A stretch of 64,000 nt of DNA, taken from the NCBI RefSeq assembly GCF_040581405.1, contig NZ_CP137157.1:1182001-1246000 (forward strand). The letters run 5' to 3'. The stretch's first letter is position 1. Every line of letters begins with the position of its first letter. The notes beneath the pieces are model-generated. The model was not told the origin of the DNA. It was given only the letters and a program-made list of their open reading frames with translations, and made no database searches. This DNA is from Komagataeibacter sucrofermentans DSM 15973 (lineage in GTDB: Bacteria; Pseudomonadota; Alphaproteobacteria; Acetobacterales; Acetobacteraceae). This document shows, piece after piece, positions 1 through 8,768 of the stretch. Position numbers and translations under genes: made by a program.

Positions 1-351
1 TCATTCTCGGCCATGACCGGGGCAGGCATCAACCGCCTACTGCCCACCGTGCGCCGGGCGTATGAGGTCTGGAACCGCCGCGTGCCCACCGGCGCGCTCA
101 ACCGCTGGTTCGAGATGATGGTCGAGCGCCATCCGCCGCCGCTTGTTGATGGCCGCAGACTCAAGCTGCGCTACATCACGCAGGCCAAGTCGCGCCCGCC
201 CACCTTCATCCTGTTCGGCACCCGTACCGACCAGTTGCCAGAGGACTATCAGCGCTATCTGGTCAACGGCATGCGCGAGACCTTTGACCTGCCCGGCACG
301 CCCATAAGGCTGCTGCTGCGGGCCTCGAGCAATCCGTACGCCAAAAGCTAG
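1..351 (+). CDS. der: GTPase Der (EngA), C-terminal fragment
   Basis: This is the 3' end of a gene that begins before the window, so no start codon belongs to it here. Der is a double-GTPase essential for 50S ribosomal subunit maturation. The visible residues form the C-terminal KH-like RNA-binding domain: '[18 protein letters not shown]', '[20 protein letters not shown]', and a final '[15 protein letters not shown]' typical of the family tail. Both GTPase domains lie upstream and cannot be seen. The identification rests on this domain alone but the motif match is strong. Confidence 0.9.
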   Translation, partial: SFSAMTGAGINRLLPTVRRAYEVWNRRVPTGALNRWFEMMVERHPPPLVDGRRLKLRYITQAKSRPPTFILFGTRTDQLPEDYQRYLVNGMRETFDLPGTPIRLLLRASSNPYAKS

Positions 352-361
352 GGAAACAGAT

Positions 362-442
362 AAAAGTTTTTGGTGAAGCTTTTTTCAAAAAGCTTCGAAG
401 AATGAAGTCTTTACGAAGTAAAGGCTGCACCCAGAAACTTTT
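362..442. repeat. Composite palindromic intergenic element
   Basis: Three nested inverted repeats fill the der-pncA gap. Outer arms of about 18 bases at 362-379 and 424-442 are imperfect complements. Inside them lies a perfect 10-bp hairpin, GAAGCTTTTT at 375-384 pairing with 387-396 across a two-base gap, and a second 9-bp hairpin at 406-414 and 418-426 (loop GAA, one G-T pair). The fold resembles a two-armed cloverleaf. The first hairpin could terminate der transcription. The composition is far more AT-rich than the flanking genes. It resembles dispersed palindromic repeats, but that needs a genome-wide search. Confidence 0.7.
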
Positions 443-463
443 TTCTTTTCGGCAGGGGGCAGC

Positions 464-1096
464 ATGACGGCGAACGGGCATTCAAAGACCCTGTTCATCA
501 AGCCCGCCGATGCGCTGCTGGTCATCGACATGCAGGCCGATTTCATGCCCGGTGGTCCGCTGGGCGTGTCTGGAGCCGATGGCATCGTGCCGCTCATCAA
601 CCGGCTGTGTGAACTGCCCTTTGGCCTGATTGCCGCAACCCAGGACTGGCACCCGGCGGATCATGTGTCCTTTGACATGCAGGGCGGTCCGTGGCCGGAG
701 CATTGCGTTGCGGGCACGAAAGGGGCAGCGTTCGTGCCCGATCTTGCGCAGGCCCATATTGGCGTGGTGCTGCGCAAGGGCATGCAACCCGACACCGACA
801 GCTATTCCGCCTTTGAGGATAACGCGCGTGCCAGTCGCACCGGGCTTGAGGGTCTGCTGCGGGGCAGGGGGATCAACCGCGTGTTCGTGGTGGGGGTCGC
901 GCTGGAGTACTGCGTGGCAGCCACCGCGCGCGATGCTGTTCGGGCAGGTTTTGCCACCGTGGTCCTGACCGATGCCTGCCGTAGCGTGGCGCACTCTGTT
1001 GCTGAGGTGCAGGCGGCGCTCGTCAGTGAGGGTATCGAGACCGCTCACGCGGTGGATGTACTGGCCCTGATGGACAGGGGCCTGACACCCCGGTAG
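464..1096 (+). CDS. pncA: Nicotinamidase
   Basis: Hydrolyses nicotinamide to nicotinate and ammonia in the NAD salvage (Preiss-Handler) route; cytosolic. The 210-aa protein has the full isochorismatase-fold triad of this family: Asp22 (in VIDMQADF), Lys105 (in VLRKGMQ) and nucleophilic Cys150 (in LEYCVAATARDAV). Metal ligands Asp61, His63 and His80 lie in TQDWHP and WPEHC. The length equals typical bacterial PncA. The ATG follows a purine-rich GCAGGGGGCAGC. It stands after the palindromic element, so it probably has its own promoter. The main alternative is another isochorismatase-like hydrolase, but the metal-binding residues favour PncA. Confidence 0.93.
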   Translation: MTANGHSKTLFIKPADALLVIDMQADFMPGGPLGVSGADGIVPLINRLCELPFGLIAATQDWHPADHVSFDMQGGPWPEHCVAGTKGAAFVPDLAQAHIGVVLRKGMQPDTDSYSAFEDNARASRTGLEGLLRGRGINRVFVVGVALEYCVAATARDAVRAGFATVVLTDACRSVAHSVAEVQAALVSEGIETAHAVDVLALMDRGLTPR

Positions 1097-1105
1097 ATCG
1101 CCAGC

Positions 1106-1309
1106 GTGCTCGAATCCCTTCTTGCCCGGAAATCATATGTGCAGGCCATCGCTGACAAGGCGCTGGAGATGGGCAACAGCCATTACCGCCCCAGATCCAA
1201 AATATTATCGGATGCCCTGATGGAACTCGCCGTGATGGATGCCGGACCGGAATTCGAACTGGACCGGGATGCCATCCGCGCCATCATCAACCGGATCAGA
1301 TCTGTCTGA
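1106..1309 (+). CDS. Small hypothetical protein (67 aa)
   Basis: A GTG-initiated ORF that starts about 10 bases after the pncA stop, suggesting co-transcription. The product is charged and mostly helical by composition, with 'MELAVMDAGPEFELDRDAIRAIINRIRSV' split over its second half and no membrane segment or cysteines. It ends 6 bases before the convergent permease gene. No family was recognised. Reality as a gene is moderately supported by position, lack of any overlapping gene, and a plausible protein-like composition. Translation evidence is absent. Confidence 0.5.
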   Translation: MLESLLARKSYVQAIADKALEMGNSHYRPRSKILSDALMELAVMDAGPEFELDRDAIRAIINRIRSV

Positions 1310-1315
1310 TAACGT

Positions 1316-2689
1316 CTACCCCACCACCAGCGACAGCAGCAGCGCAAAGACCAGCCCCAGCACGGCAATCAGGGTCTCGATCACCGACCAGGTCTTTATG
1401 GTCTGCCCCACCGACAGGCCAAGATATTCCTTGATCTGCCAGAACCCCGCATCATTGAGCGGCCCAAGCGCCACCGAGCCCGCGCCGGTCACGATCACCA
1501 TCAGTTCAGGCGAGGCTCCATGCGTATGCACAAGGATCGGCCCCACGATGCCCGCCGCCGTGCTCATGGCCACGGTGGCCGAACCCGTGGCCACCCGCAC
1601 CACGACTGCCAGCAGCCAGGCCAGCACCAGCAGCGGCACATGGGCACCCACCGCAAGGTCGGTAATGGCGGTTGAAACACCGCTATCGACCAGTTCCTGC
1701 CCAAAGCCACCGCCTGCGCCCACCAGCAGCATGATCAGTGCCGTGGGGGCCAGGCAGTCATTGGTGAATTTGAGAATCGTCTCGCGGCTGAAGCCGCGCG
1801 CGGTGCCAAAGACTTGAAAGGACAGCAACGTGGCCAGCGCCAGCGCAATATCCGTATTGCCGATGAAGTGCAGCGCATTGTTGAGCGGCGTATGGGGGCC
1901 TGCCACCACATCCGCCATTGAACCCACCAGCATCAGCACGACGGGGGAGAGAATGGTCAGGACCGTAATGCCAAAGCCGGGCATGCTCGCTGGCACTTCG
2001 TGGTTGACGAACTGCGCCTCCAGCGCGGACGGCAGCACAGGCCCGATGCGCCCGGCAATGAAGCAGGCATAGACCGGCCCGGCAAGGGCTGCGGCAGGCG
2101 TTCCGATCACGATGCCCCACAGGATCGTGCGCCCGATATCGGCATGATAGGCCGAAAGCGCAAGCAGCGTTGCCGGATGCGGCGGGATCATGGCGTGCGT
2201 GACCGAAAGGGCCGCCCCCATGGGCAGCGCCACGCGCAAGAGCGGCGTGTTGGTGCGCCGCGCCAGCGTGAACGCCAGCGGGATCAGCAGCACGAAGCCC
2301 ACTTCAAAGAAAACCGGCAGCCCCACCAGCAGCCCGATCACCATCATCGCCCAGCTTACGCGCTTCTCGCCCGCAAGGCGGGTGATGGTCAGGGCAATGC
2401 GGTCAGCCCCCCCTGATTCCGCCAGCATCTTGCCCAGCATGGTGCCCAGCGCGATAACGGTGGCCACATGCCCCAGCACCCGCCCCGCACCGGCCTCGAA
2501 CGAGGCGATGGCCTTTTGCGGCGGCATGCCCGCGCACAGCGCCAATGCCAGCGAGACCGCAAACAGCACGATGAACGGATTGATCCGGAAGCGTGCGATC
2601 AGCACCACGACGGATACGATGGCACAGATGGCGAGCGATAGGGCAAAAAAGGATGACATCATGATTTCTGTAACGGATTCATACCCCAT
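1316..2689 (-). CDS. GntP-family gluconate/organic-acid:H+ symporter
   Basis: A 457-aa integral membrane protein with about a dozen hydrophobic segments spread over its length, matching the GntP family, which imports gluconate or related sugar acids with protons. Family-like stretches include 'VGLPVFFEVGFVLLIPL', 'ALSVTHAMIPPHPATL' and 'LNDAGFWQIKEYLGLS'. Gluconate uptake fits an organism whose periplasmic glucose dehydrogenase (45.5-47.9 kb) makes gluconate outside the cytoplasm, but the substrate is inferred. Start choice is uncertain: ATG codons at 2689, 2662 and 2659 are all possible and none has a convincing ribosome-binding site. The gene is monocistronic and convergent with the small ORF. 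Confidence 0.85.
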   Translation of the reverse strand: MGYESVTEIMMSSFFALSLAICAIVSVVVLIARFRINPFIVLFAVSLALALCAGMPPQKAIASFEAGAGRVLGHVATVIALGTMLGKMLAESGGADRIALTITRLAGEKRVSWAMMVIGLLVGLPVFFEVGFVLLIPLAFTLARRTNTPLLRVALPMGAALSVTHAMIPPHPATLLALSAYHADIGRTILWGIVIGTPAAALAGPVYACFIAGRIGPVLPSALEAQFVNHEVPASMPGFGITVLTILSPVVLMLVGSMADVVAGPHTPLNNALHFIGNTDIALALATLLSFQVFGTARGFSRETILKFTNDCLAPTALIMLLVGAGGGFGQELVDSGVSTAITDLAVGAHVPLLVLAWLLAVVVRVATGSATVAMSTAAGIVGPILVHTHGASPELMVIVTGAGSVALGPLNDAGFWQIKEYLGLSVGQTIKTWSVIETLIAVLGLVFALLLSLVVG

Positions 2690-2863
2690 ACAGGCCGGGG
2701 CGGGGAAGGAAAGTCAATGTTTGAAGCGCTTTTTGCGCAATATATGAACAAAAAACAATTCATTTAAGATCTGATATTACAGGCGTGATCAGCCTGCCCC
2801 CTCTCGGTTGGTTGCCCGCATGCTGCTATCGTGGCCTTTTGCACAAGCGACAGGAGCGTCAGC

Positions 2864-3613
2864 ATGATCATCCATTCAGACGAGACGGCAGATATCCCAA
2901 CGCCTTCAGGTATGATGCGGATGCATGTTTTCCGCCCCGCCATTGCAGGGCGCTTTCCCGGAATCGTGCTGTTTTCCGAAATCTATCAGGTTACGGCCCC
3001 CATCCGCAGGCTGGCCGCCATGATGGCGGGGCAGGGTTACGTCGTGGCCGTGCCCGAAGTCTATCATGAATATGAACCGGCGGGCACCGTGCTGGCCTAT
3101 GACAAACCGGGTACGGATCGCGGCAATTTCCTCAAATTCGAAAAGCCGGTCGCAGGCTACGATCATGATGCCCGCGCGGCGCTGGACTGGCTGGCCGCCA
3201 GCCCGCACTGCACCGAAAGCCTGGCCACCATGGGCGTGTGCCTTGGCGGTCATCTGGCATTTCGCGCGGCGCTTGACCCACGGGTGCGGGCAACGGTGTG
3301 TTTCTATGCCACCGATATCCATTCCGCCACGCTGGGGCAGGGCAAATGCGATGATACGCTTGCCCGCGTGGGCGAGATGCGTGGCGAGGCGCTGATGGTG
3401 TGGGGGCGGCAGGACCCGCATGTGCCCTTTGAGGGGCGGCAGATGATCCGTGCCGCGATGGAAAAGGCGGGCACATGCTATGAGTGGCATGAGTTCAACG
3501 CCCAGCATGCCTTCCTGCGTGATGAGGGGCATCGCTTTGATGCGGCCCTGTTCCTTCAGTGCATGGGCATGGCGCGTGATTTTCTGGCCCGCGCGCTGCA
3601 CGTCAGCGCGTAA
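2864..3613 (+). CDS. Dienelactone hydrolase family protein
   Basis: A 249-aa alpha/beta hydrolase of the carboxymethylenebutenolidase family, which opens lactone rings in chlorocatechol breakdown; many relatives have unknown substrates. The family triad is intact: Cys126 in MGVCLGGH, Asp174 in GRQDPHVP, His205 in NAQHAF, plus the accessory Glu39 in FSEIYQ. The ATG at 2864 is preceded by AGGAG with normal spacing and is preferred over an in-frame GTG at 2831. The 3' end overlaps the convergent ubiA stop by 11 bases. There is no aromatic-degradation cluster nearby, so the real substrate is unknown. Confidence 0.88.
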   Translation: MIIHSDETADIPTPSGMMRMHVFRPAIAGRFPGIVLFSEIYQVTAPIRRLAAMMAGQGYVVAVPEVYHEYEPAGTVLAYDKPGTDRGNFLKFEKPVAGYDHDARAALDWLAASPHCTESLATMGVCLGGHLAFRAALDPRVRATVCFYATDIHSATLGQGKCDDTLARVGEMRGEALMVWGRQDPHVPFEGRQMIRAAMEKAGTCYEWHEFNAQHAFLRDEGHRFDAALFLQCMGMARDFLARALHVSA

Positions 3614-4520
3614 GCGTTCCCGCCAGCACCGCCAGGGCGATGGCAAGCCCGGTTTCGCGGTTGAAGCGGAACAGGCGCAGGCAGGTGGCGGGGTTGCGTT
3701 CATCCAGCCGCCACACCTGCCAGGCCAGCAGGGCTGCGGGCAGCGCCAGCGCCAGCCAGAAGCCCGGCCCCACATGCGCCAGGTAGCCCGCAGCAAGCAG
3801 TCCCGCCAGTGTCAGCCCATAGCACGTGCCGACGAACAGCCGCGCATGCCCCGCCATGAGGCGGGAGGTGGAGCGCACGCCAATGCGGGCATCGTCCTCC
3901 ATGTCTTGAAAGCCGTAGATCGTATCGAAGCCGAGCTGCCACACGATGGTGGCGGCATAGAGCGTGCCGAGCGCCATATCGATATGGTTGGCCGCCGCCG
4001 CATAGCCGAGCGGCGCGCCAAAGCCGAAGGTGAAGCCCATGACAAGCTGCGGCCACCACGTGACCCGCTTGGCCAGCGGGTACAGCCCGACCAGAATGAG
4101 CGAGGACGCGCCCAGAACCTGCGAGAGCCCATTGAGGTTCATCAGGATGTTGAAGCCGATGAGCAGCAGGGCGGCGAGGAACAGCGCCGCCTCGCGCATG
4201 GACAGGGCCCCCGAGGCCAGCGGCCTGCCTGCCGTGCGGGCCACCTGGCGGTCGATGTCACGGTCCCACATGTCATTGACCACGCAGCCCGCGCCGCGCA
4301 TGACCACGCTGCCAATGCCAAAGAGCACGATCAGGAAAACCCGCTGTTTTGCCGGCACATGGTCCGGCAGCAAAATGCCCCACACGCCGGGCAGGAACAG
4401 GAGCCACGTGCCAATCGGCCGGTCGAGCCGCATCAGCAGGGCGTAGGGGCGCAGGCGGGGCGGCAGGCGGCCAATCCAGCCATCCACCCTGATGTCCGTA
4501 TGGGGTATGGGCTGGTCCAC
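3603..4520 (-). CDS. ubiA: 4-hydroxybenzoate polyprenyltransferase
   Basis: Attaches the polyprenyl tail to 4-hydroxybenzoate in ubiquinone synthesis; inner membrane. Both aspartate-rich prenyl diphosphate/Mg motifs are present: NDMWDRDID near residue 82 and DTIYGFQDMEDD near residue 195, set among multiple hydrophobic helices. The GTG at 4520 is chosen because AGGGAG precedes it by 7 bases; an ATG at 4604 would add 28 unconserved-looking residues and has no such site. The length is then 305 aa, normal for UbiA. Ubiquinone is the electron acceptor for the membrane dehydrogenases elsewhere in the window. Confidence 0.95.
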   Translation of the reverse strand: MDQPIPHTDIRVDGWIGRLPPRLRPYALLMRLDRPIGTWLLFLPGVWGILLPDHVPAKQRVFLIVLFGIGSVVMRGAGCVVNDMWDRDIDRQVARTAGRPLASGALSMREAALFLAALLLIGFNILMNLNGLSQVLGASSLILVGLYPLAKRVTWWPQLVMGFTFGFGAPLGYAAAANHIDMALGTLYAATIVWQLGFDTIYGFQDMEDDARIGVRSTSRLMAGHARLFVGTCYGLTLAGLLAAGYLAHVGPGFWLALALPAALLAWQVWRLDERNPATCLRLFRFNRETGLAIALAVLAGTLTR

Positions 4521-4682
4521 GTTACAACTCCCTGTCGCTTGCCTGCTGCCGGTGGGGCCGGGTTTGCCGATGACGGCGCGCCCCATGGCTGCTAATGGCC
4601 ACACAGATGGGCCGGAAGGCCCCGTGGGGTCAAGACCGGCCCCTCCTGTATCCTGTCCTGCGCTGAAAGGTTATCATCCGGC

Positions 4683-5423
4683 ATGAGGGATTGTCCGCGC
4701 CTGTTCATACCACCCGCCCATATCGCCCCCATGGCGGTTGATGCCGTGTTCGATCTTGAGCCGGGGCAGGCCCATTATCTCGGCACGGTCATGCGCCAGC
4801 AGGCCGGGGCCGTGGTTGAGGTCTTCAACGCGCGTGATGGCGCATGGCAGGGCGTGATCGAGCACCTGCGCCGCGACCGCTGCCGCATCCGTGTGGTGGA
4901 ACAGGCCCGCGCGCCTGCCGCGACACCGGGGCTGTGCCTCGTGTTTGCGCCCCTCAAGCGCGATGCGACCGAAACGGTCATCCGCATGGGCACGGAACTC
5001 GGGGTGACGCGGTTTCGCCCCGTGGTGACCGAGCGCACCAATACCCACCGCATCAATGCCGATCGCCTCAGCAGCATCGCCACCGAGGCCACCGAGCAGT
5101 GCGAACGCCTTGACGTGCCCACTATCGACGCGCTGGCGCCACTGACCACGGTGCTGTCGCAATGGCCTGATGATACGGCGCTTTTTGCGGCCCTTGAGCG
5201 CATGCCACAGGCGGTCGCCGCACCCGCGCCCCATGTGGGCTGTGGCGTGCTGATTGGCCCGGAGGGTGGATTTTCGCCGCGTGAGCACGAGATGCTGTGC
5301 AGGCAGGCTTTTGTACGGCCGCTCTCGCTCGGCGCACTGGTGCTGCGGGCCGATACGGCGGCGGCGGCGGCGCTGGCTCTTGTCGGGTCGGGCCTCAAGG
5401 CCTTATGTGGTAAGACTTCGTAA
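4683..5423 (+). CDS. rsmE: 16S rRNA (uracil1498-N3)-methyltransferase
   Basis: A SPOUT-family enzyme that methylates U1498 of 16S rRNA. The 246-aa length is typical. The C-terminal knotted SAM-binding region is clear: IGPEGGFSPREHEM followed by LSLGALVLRADTAAAAAL. The N-terminal PUA-like part shows LEPGQAHYLGTVMRQQAG. Transcribed divergently from ubiA and followed on the same strand by gshA after about 70 bases. Confidence 0.95.
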   Translation: MRDCPRLFIPPAHIAPMAVDAVFDLEPGQAHYLGTVMRQQAGAVVEVFNARDGAWQGVIEHLRRDRCRIRVVEQARAPAATPGLCLVFAPLKRDATETVIRMGTELGVTRFRPVVTERTNTHRINADRLSSIATEATEQCERLDVPTIDALAPLTTVLSQWPDDTALFAALERMPQAVAAPAPHVGCGVLIGPEGGFSPREHEMLCRQAFVRPLSLGALVLRADTAAAAALALVGSGLKALCGKTS

Positions 5424-5492
5424 CGACAATCCTGCTTCCCTTCGGCCTGTTGCCAGCCTTGCCCTGACTGTCATGAGGATATTGCCCCCGCC

Positions 5493-6908
5493 ATGTCGAA
5501 TCCCGGCGCGCATAATGCAAACGTCATCGAATCCCTTGACCAGATGGTCGCCCTGCTCGCGGCGGGCGCCCGCCCGCGGGCGCAGTGGCGGATTGGCACG
5601 GAACATGAGAAATTCGGTTTTGTAAAACCCGATGCCGCAGGCCCCGGCCGTGCGGCATGGTCATCCCCCCCTTACGCTCCGCGCGGAATCGAAGCCCTGC
5701 TGCGCGCCCTTTCAGCCGAAGGCGGCGGCACGCAGTGGCAGGACATTATTGATGAGGGCGCGCTGATCGGCCTCAAGGGGCAGGCGCAGGCCAAAGGCAG
5801 CTCCATCTCGCTCGAGCCGGGGGGGCAGTTCGAGCTTTCCGGCGGCCCGCTGGTCTCGCTGCATGATACGGCAGCCGAGATGGCGCATCACTTTGAAGCC
5901 ATCCGCCCGGCCTGCGCCGAACTCGGCCTGGGATTCGCCCCGCTGGGCTTTCACCCCACGGCGCGGCGCTCCGACATTCCGTGGATGCCCAAGAGCCGCT
6001 ACGCCATCATGCGCGACTACATGCCGCGCGTGGGCACGCTGGGGCTGGACATGATGCTGCGCACCTGCACCGTGCAGGTTAACCTTGATTTCGGCTCGGA
6101 AGCTGACATGGCGCGCAAGATGCGGGTCTCGCTGGCGTTGCAGCCGGTGGCGACCGCGCTGTTCGCCAGTTCGCCGTTCTATGAAGGCCACCCCAACGGC
6201 TTCCTGTCCAACCGCGCCCGTGTCTGGACCGACACCGACAACGCGCGCGCAGGCATGCCGCGTCAGTTCCTTGAAGATGGCTTCAGCTTCGCCACCTATG
6301 TGCAGTGGCTGCTCGACGTGCCGATGTATTTCGTCACGCGCGACGGGCGCATGATCAATGTGGCGGGCCATTCCTTCCGCGACTGGCTTGATGGGCGCTG
6401 CCCGCCGGGGCTGGAGGGCGAGCGCCCCACCATCGGCGATTTCGAGGATCATCTGACCACGGCCTTCCCCGATGTGCGGCTCAAGCAGTTCCTTGAAATG
6501 CGCGGTGCCGATGCCGGCTTGCCCGCCATGATGCTGGCCCAGTCCGCGCTCTGGACCGGGCTGCTGTATGATGACGCCACCCTGCATGCGGCCGAAAAGT
6601 TGGTGCTCGAGCACGGGTGGGATGATTACATTGCCCTGCGCGCTGCCGTGCCGCGCCAGGGGCTCGATGCGCCGTGGGGGCAGGGCACGCTGCGCCCGCT
6701 CGCCGCCCGCATGATCGCCCTTGCCACTGACGGGCTGCGCGCCCGCGCCCTGCGTGATGGCAACGGGCACGACGAGACCCTTTATATGGCGCCCCTGCAT
6801 GAAATCGCGGCAGGCGGCCCCACGCAGGCCGAGACCTTTCTTGCCGCCTATCATGGTCGCTGGAAGGGTGATGTAACCCATGTCTTTACCGAAGCGGCCG
6901 TGGTGTAA
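5493..6908 (+). CDS. gshA: Glutamate-cysteine ligase (plant/alphaproteobacterial type)
   Basis: Catalyses ATP-dependent joining of glutamate and cysteine, the first committed step of glutathione synthesis. The 471-aa protein belongs to the GCS2-like class shared by plants and alphaproteobacteria rather than the E. coli type. Signature stretches are RIGTEHEKFGF near the N-terminus, the glycine-rich EPGGQFELSG, and TVQVNLDFGSE in the middle. Glutathione fits the redox theme of the neighbouring region (a glutaredoxin lies at 18.3 kb). The start ATG at 5493 has GAGGA about 14 bases upstream, which is rather distant. Confidence 0.94.
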   Translation: MSNPGAHNANVIESLDQMVALLAAGARPRAQWRIGTEHEKFGFVKPDAAGPGRAAWSSPPYAPRGIEALLRALSAEGGGTQWQDIIDEGALIGLKGQAQAKGSSISLEPGGQFELSGGPLVSLHDTAAEMAHHFEAIRPACAELGLGFAPLGFHPTARRSDIPWMPKSRYAIMRDYMPRVGTLGLDMMLRTCTVQVNLDFGSEADMARKMRVSLALQPVATALFASSPFYEGHPNGFLSNRARVWTDTDNARAGMPRQFLEDGFSFATYVQWLLDVPMYFVTRDGRMINVAGHSFRDWLDGRCPPGLEGERPTIGDFEDHLTTAFPDVRLKQFLEMRGADAGLPAMMLAQSALWTGLLYDDATLHAAEKLVLEHGWDDYIALRAAVPRQGLDAPWGQGTLRPLAARMIALATDGLRARALRDGNGHDETLYMAPLHEIAAGGPTQAETFLAAYHGRWKGDVTHVFTEAAVV

Positions 6909-6991
6909 GCGGCAGGCAGGGGATATTTTTTTACCAAGAAACGTAATCGAGAAGCATAATCATTTTCGATCGTTTTACTTGGGTATTTCAA

Positions 6992-7008
6992 TTGAGAATT
7001 ATTTGTAA
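6992..7008. promoter_or_regulatory. Candidate iron-responsive operator upstream of mbfA
   Basis: TTGAGAATTATTTGTAA lies in the AT-rich 150-base leader of the iron exporter gene. It resembles, imperfectly, the Irr iron-control element of alphaproteobacteria (TTTAGAA-N3-TTCTAAA). MbfA homologues in Agrobacterium and Bradyrhizobium are Irr-controlled. No exact match exists, so this is a weak pattern call supported mainly by gene context. Confidence 0.3.
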
Positions 7009-7057
7009 CTTTACAATATTCTTGAGGTATTAAGAGAATTTATGCATAGACTGGGCA

Positions 7058-8014
7058 ATGCGTAAATTCTCTTCTCTGTCCGATCAGGAAATCCTCGCGC
7101 TTGCCATCTCCAACGAGGAGGAAGACGGGCGCATCTACTCCGATTTTGCCTATACCCTGCGCGAGAAATATCCCGACACATCCAAGATCTTTACCGACAT
7201 GTCGATGGAGGAGGATGAGCACCGCCGCGACCTGATCGATCTGTATGTCAGCCGTTTCGGCCCGCATATTCCGCTGATCCGCCGGACCGATATTGCCGAT
7301 TTCATGGTGCGCAAGCCTGCCTGGCAGGTGCAGACGCAGGGCATCGACGCCGTGCGCGTCCATGCCCGACAGATGGAAATTGACGCCGCGCGATTCTACC
7401 GTCAGGCCGCCCTGCGCACGACCGATGCCGCGACCCGCAGGCTGCTCGGTGATCTTGCCCATGCCGAGGACCAGCACGAGCAGGCCGCCAATGCCATCAC
7501 CCTTGACCGCCTGCCCACCAGCAAGCGCGAAAGCGAGGATGAGGATGCCCGCCGCCGCTTCGTGCTCCAGATCATCCAGCCCGGCCTTGTGGGGCTGATG
7601 GATGGTTCGGTCTCGACACTCGCACCGGTCTTTGCCGCAGCCTTTGCCACGCATCAGCCATGGAACGCCTTTCTCGTGGGCATGGCGGCCTCGGTAGGGG
7701 CGGGGATTTCCATGGGGTTTGCCGAGGCCCTGTCCGATGATGGCAAGCTTTCAGGCCGGGGGGCACCACTGCTGCGCGGGCTGGTATGTGGGCTCATGAC
7801 CACGGCGGGCGGCATCGGGCATACGCTGCCGTTCCTGATCGATGATTTCTCGGCGGCCATGATCGCGGCCATCATCGTGGTGGTGGTCGAACTGTTCGCC
7901 ATTTCATGGATACGCTGGCGCTATCAGGACACGCCGTTTGGCTCGGCCATCGTGCAGATTGTCATTGGCGGGCTGCTGGTGTTCGTGGCGGGCGTGCTGA
8001 TTGGCAGTTCGTAA
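7058..8014 (+). CDS. mbfA: Membrane-bound ferritin/VIT1 iron exporter MbfA
   Basis: A 318-aa fusion. Residues about 1-140 form a ferritin-like (erythrin) four-helix domain with di-iron residues in [34 protein letters not shown] and AHAEDQHEQ. Residues about 170-318 form a VIT1/CCC1-type transporter with [20 protein letters not shown] and four or five membrane segments. Characterised relatives export iron from the cytoplasm and protect against iron and peroxide stress. The ATG has a poor ribosome-binding site. A short out-of-frame ORF (ATG at 7042) overlaps the start. Monocistronic, in an AT-rich leader. Confidence 0.9.
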   Translation: MRKFSSLSDQEILALAISNEEEDGRIYSDFAYTLREKYPDTSKIFTDMSMEEDEHRRDLIDLYVSRFGPHIPLIRRTDIADFMVRKPAWQVQTQGIDAVRVHARQMEIDAARFYRQAALRTTDAATRRLLGDLAHAEDQHEQAANAITLDRLPTSKRESEDEDARRRFVLQIIQPGLVGLMDGSVSTLAPVFAAAFATHQPWNAFLVGMAASVGAGISMGFAEALSDDGKLSGRGAPLLRGLVCGLMTTAGGIGHTLPFLIDDFSAAMIAAIIVVVVELFAISWIRWRYQDTPFGSAIVQIVIGGLLVFVAGVLIGSS

Positions 8015-8099
8015 GAACCGCGCCGGAGGGTTGGCTTGATATTGCGGGGCTGATGGGGCACGACTGTGCGGATAGTGTCTGCACGGATTGCGCCGCATC

Positions 8100-8741
8100 A
8101 TGAAATTTCTTCCTGTCATTGCCGCCTGTGGCGTTGCCTGCCTGCTCGGCGCCACCTCCCTTGCGCCTGTTGCCCATGCGCAGGAGCAGATGGCCGTGGG
8201 GGCTTCGGACCAGGACCATGCGCTGCTCGAGCGGGTCGAGCATCATCTTGATGCAATCAGCCTGCTCAAGGCGCGTTTCCGCCAGACCGCGCCTGATGGC
8301 AAGGTCAGCACCGGCACGGCGTGGATCGACCGCACGAATCGCCGCATGCGCTTCCAGTATGACCCGCCCAGCCCGCTGCTGCTTGTGGCCAATCATGACC
8401 AGGTGGTGTTCAACGACAGCCAGCTTGACCAGACCACCACCATGCCGATGGAAAAGACCCCGCTCGGCCTGCTGCTGCGCCCGCATCTGCAACTGTCGGG
8501 TGATGTAACGGTCACCGGCCTGTCGCATGATGGCAATGCGCTCGACATTACCGTGGTGCGCACCGATACGCCGGGTGATGGCAGCATGACCCTGTTGTTC
8601 CATGATAGCCCGTTGCTGCTGCGCGGCTGGATCATTCAGGATGCCCAGCAGGAAACCACCCGTGTTGACCTGCTCGATGCCACCACCGGCGGCCCCATGC
8701 CAGCGGATTCGCTGTTCAATACCGACATTGCGGGGCAGTAA
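8100..8741 (+). CDS. lolA: LolA-like outer-membrane lipoprotein carrier
   Basis: Periplasmic chaperone that carries lipoproteins from the LolCDE complex to the outer membrane. A cleavable signal peptide is evident (MKFLPVIAACGVACLLGATS, cleaved near AHAQE). The mature part has the LolA half-barrel pattern: FRQTAPDGKVSTGTAWIDR, then MRFQYDPPSPLLLVANHDQV, and PLGLLL. Start chosen at the ATG at 8100; a TTG at 8088 is the only extension. No clear ribosome-binding site precedes it. LolA orthology in alphaproteobacteria is divergent, so it could be a LolA-family paralogue. Confidence 0.85.
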   Translation: MKFLPVIAACGVACLLGATSLAPVAHAQEQMAVGASDQDHALLERVEHHLDAISLLKARFRQTAPDGKVSTGTAWIDRTNRRMRFQYDPPSPLLLVANHDQVVFNDSQLDQTTTMPMEKTPLGLLLRPHLQLSGDVTVTGLSHDGNALDITVVRTDTPGDGSMTLLFHDSPLLLRGWIIQDAQQETTRVDLLDATTGGPMPADSLFNTDIAGQ

Positions 8742-8768
8742 CACCCTGCGCGCAGGCGTAAAGCGCCT

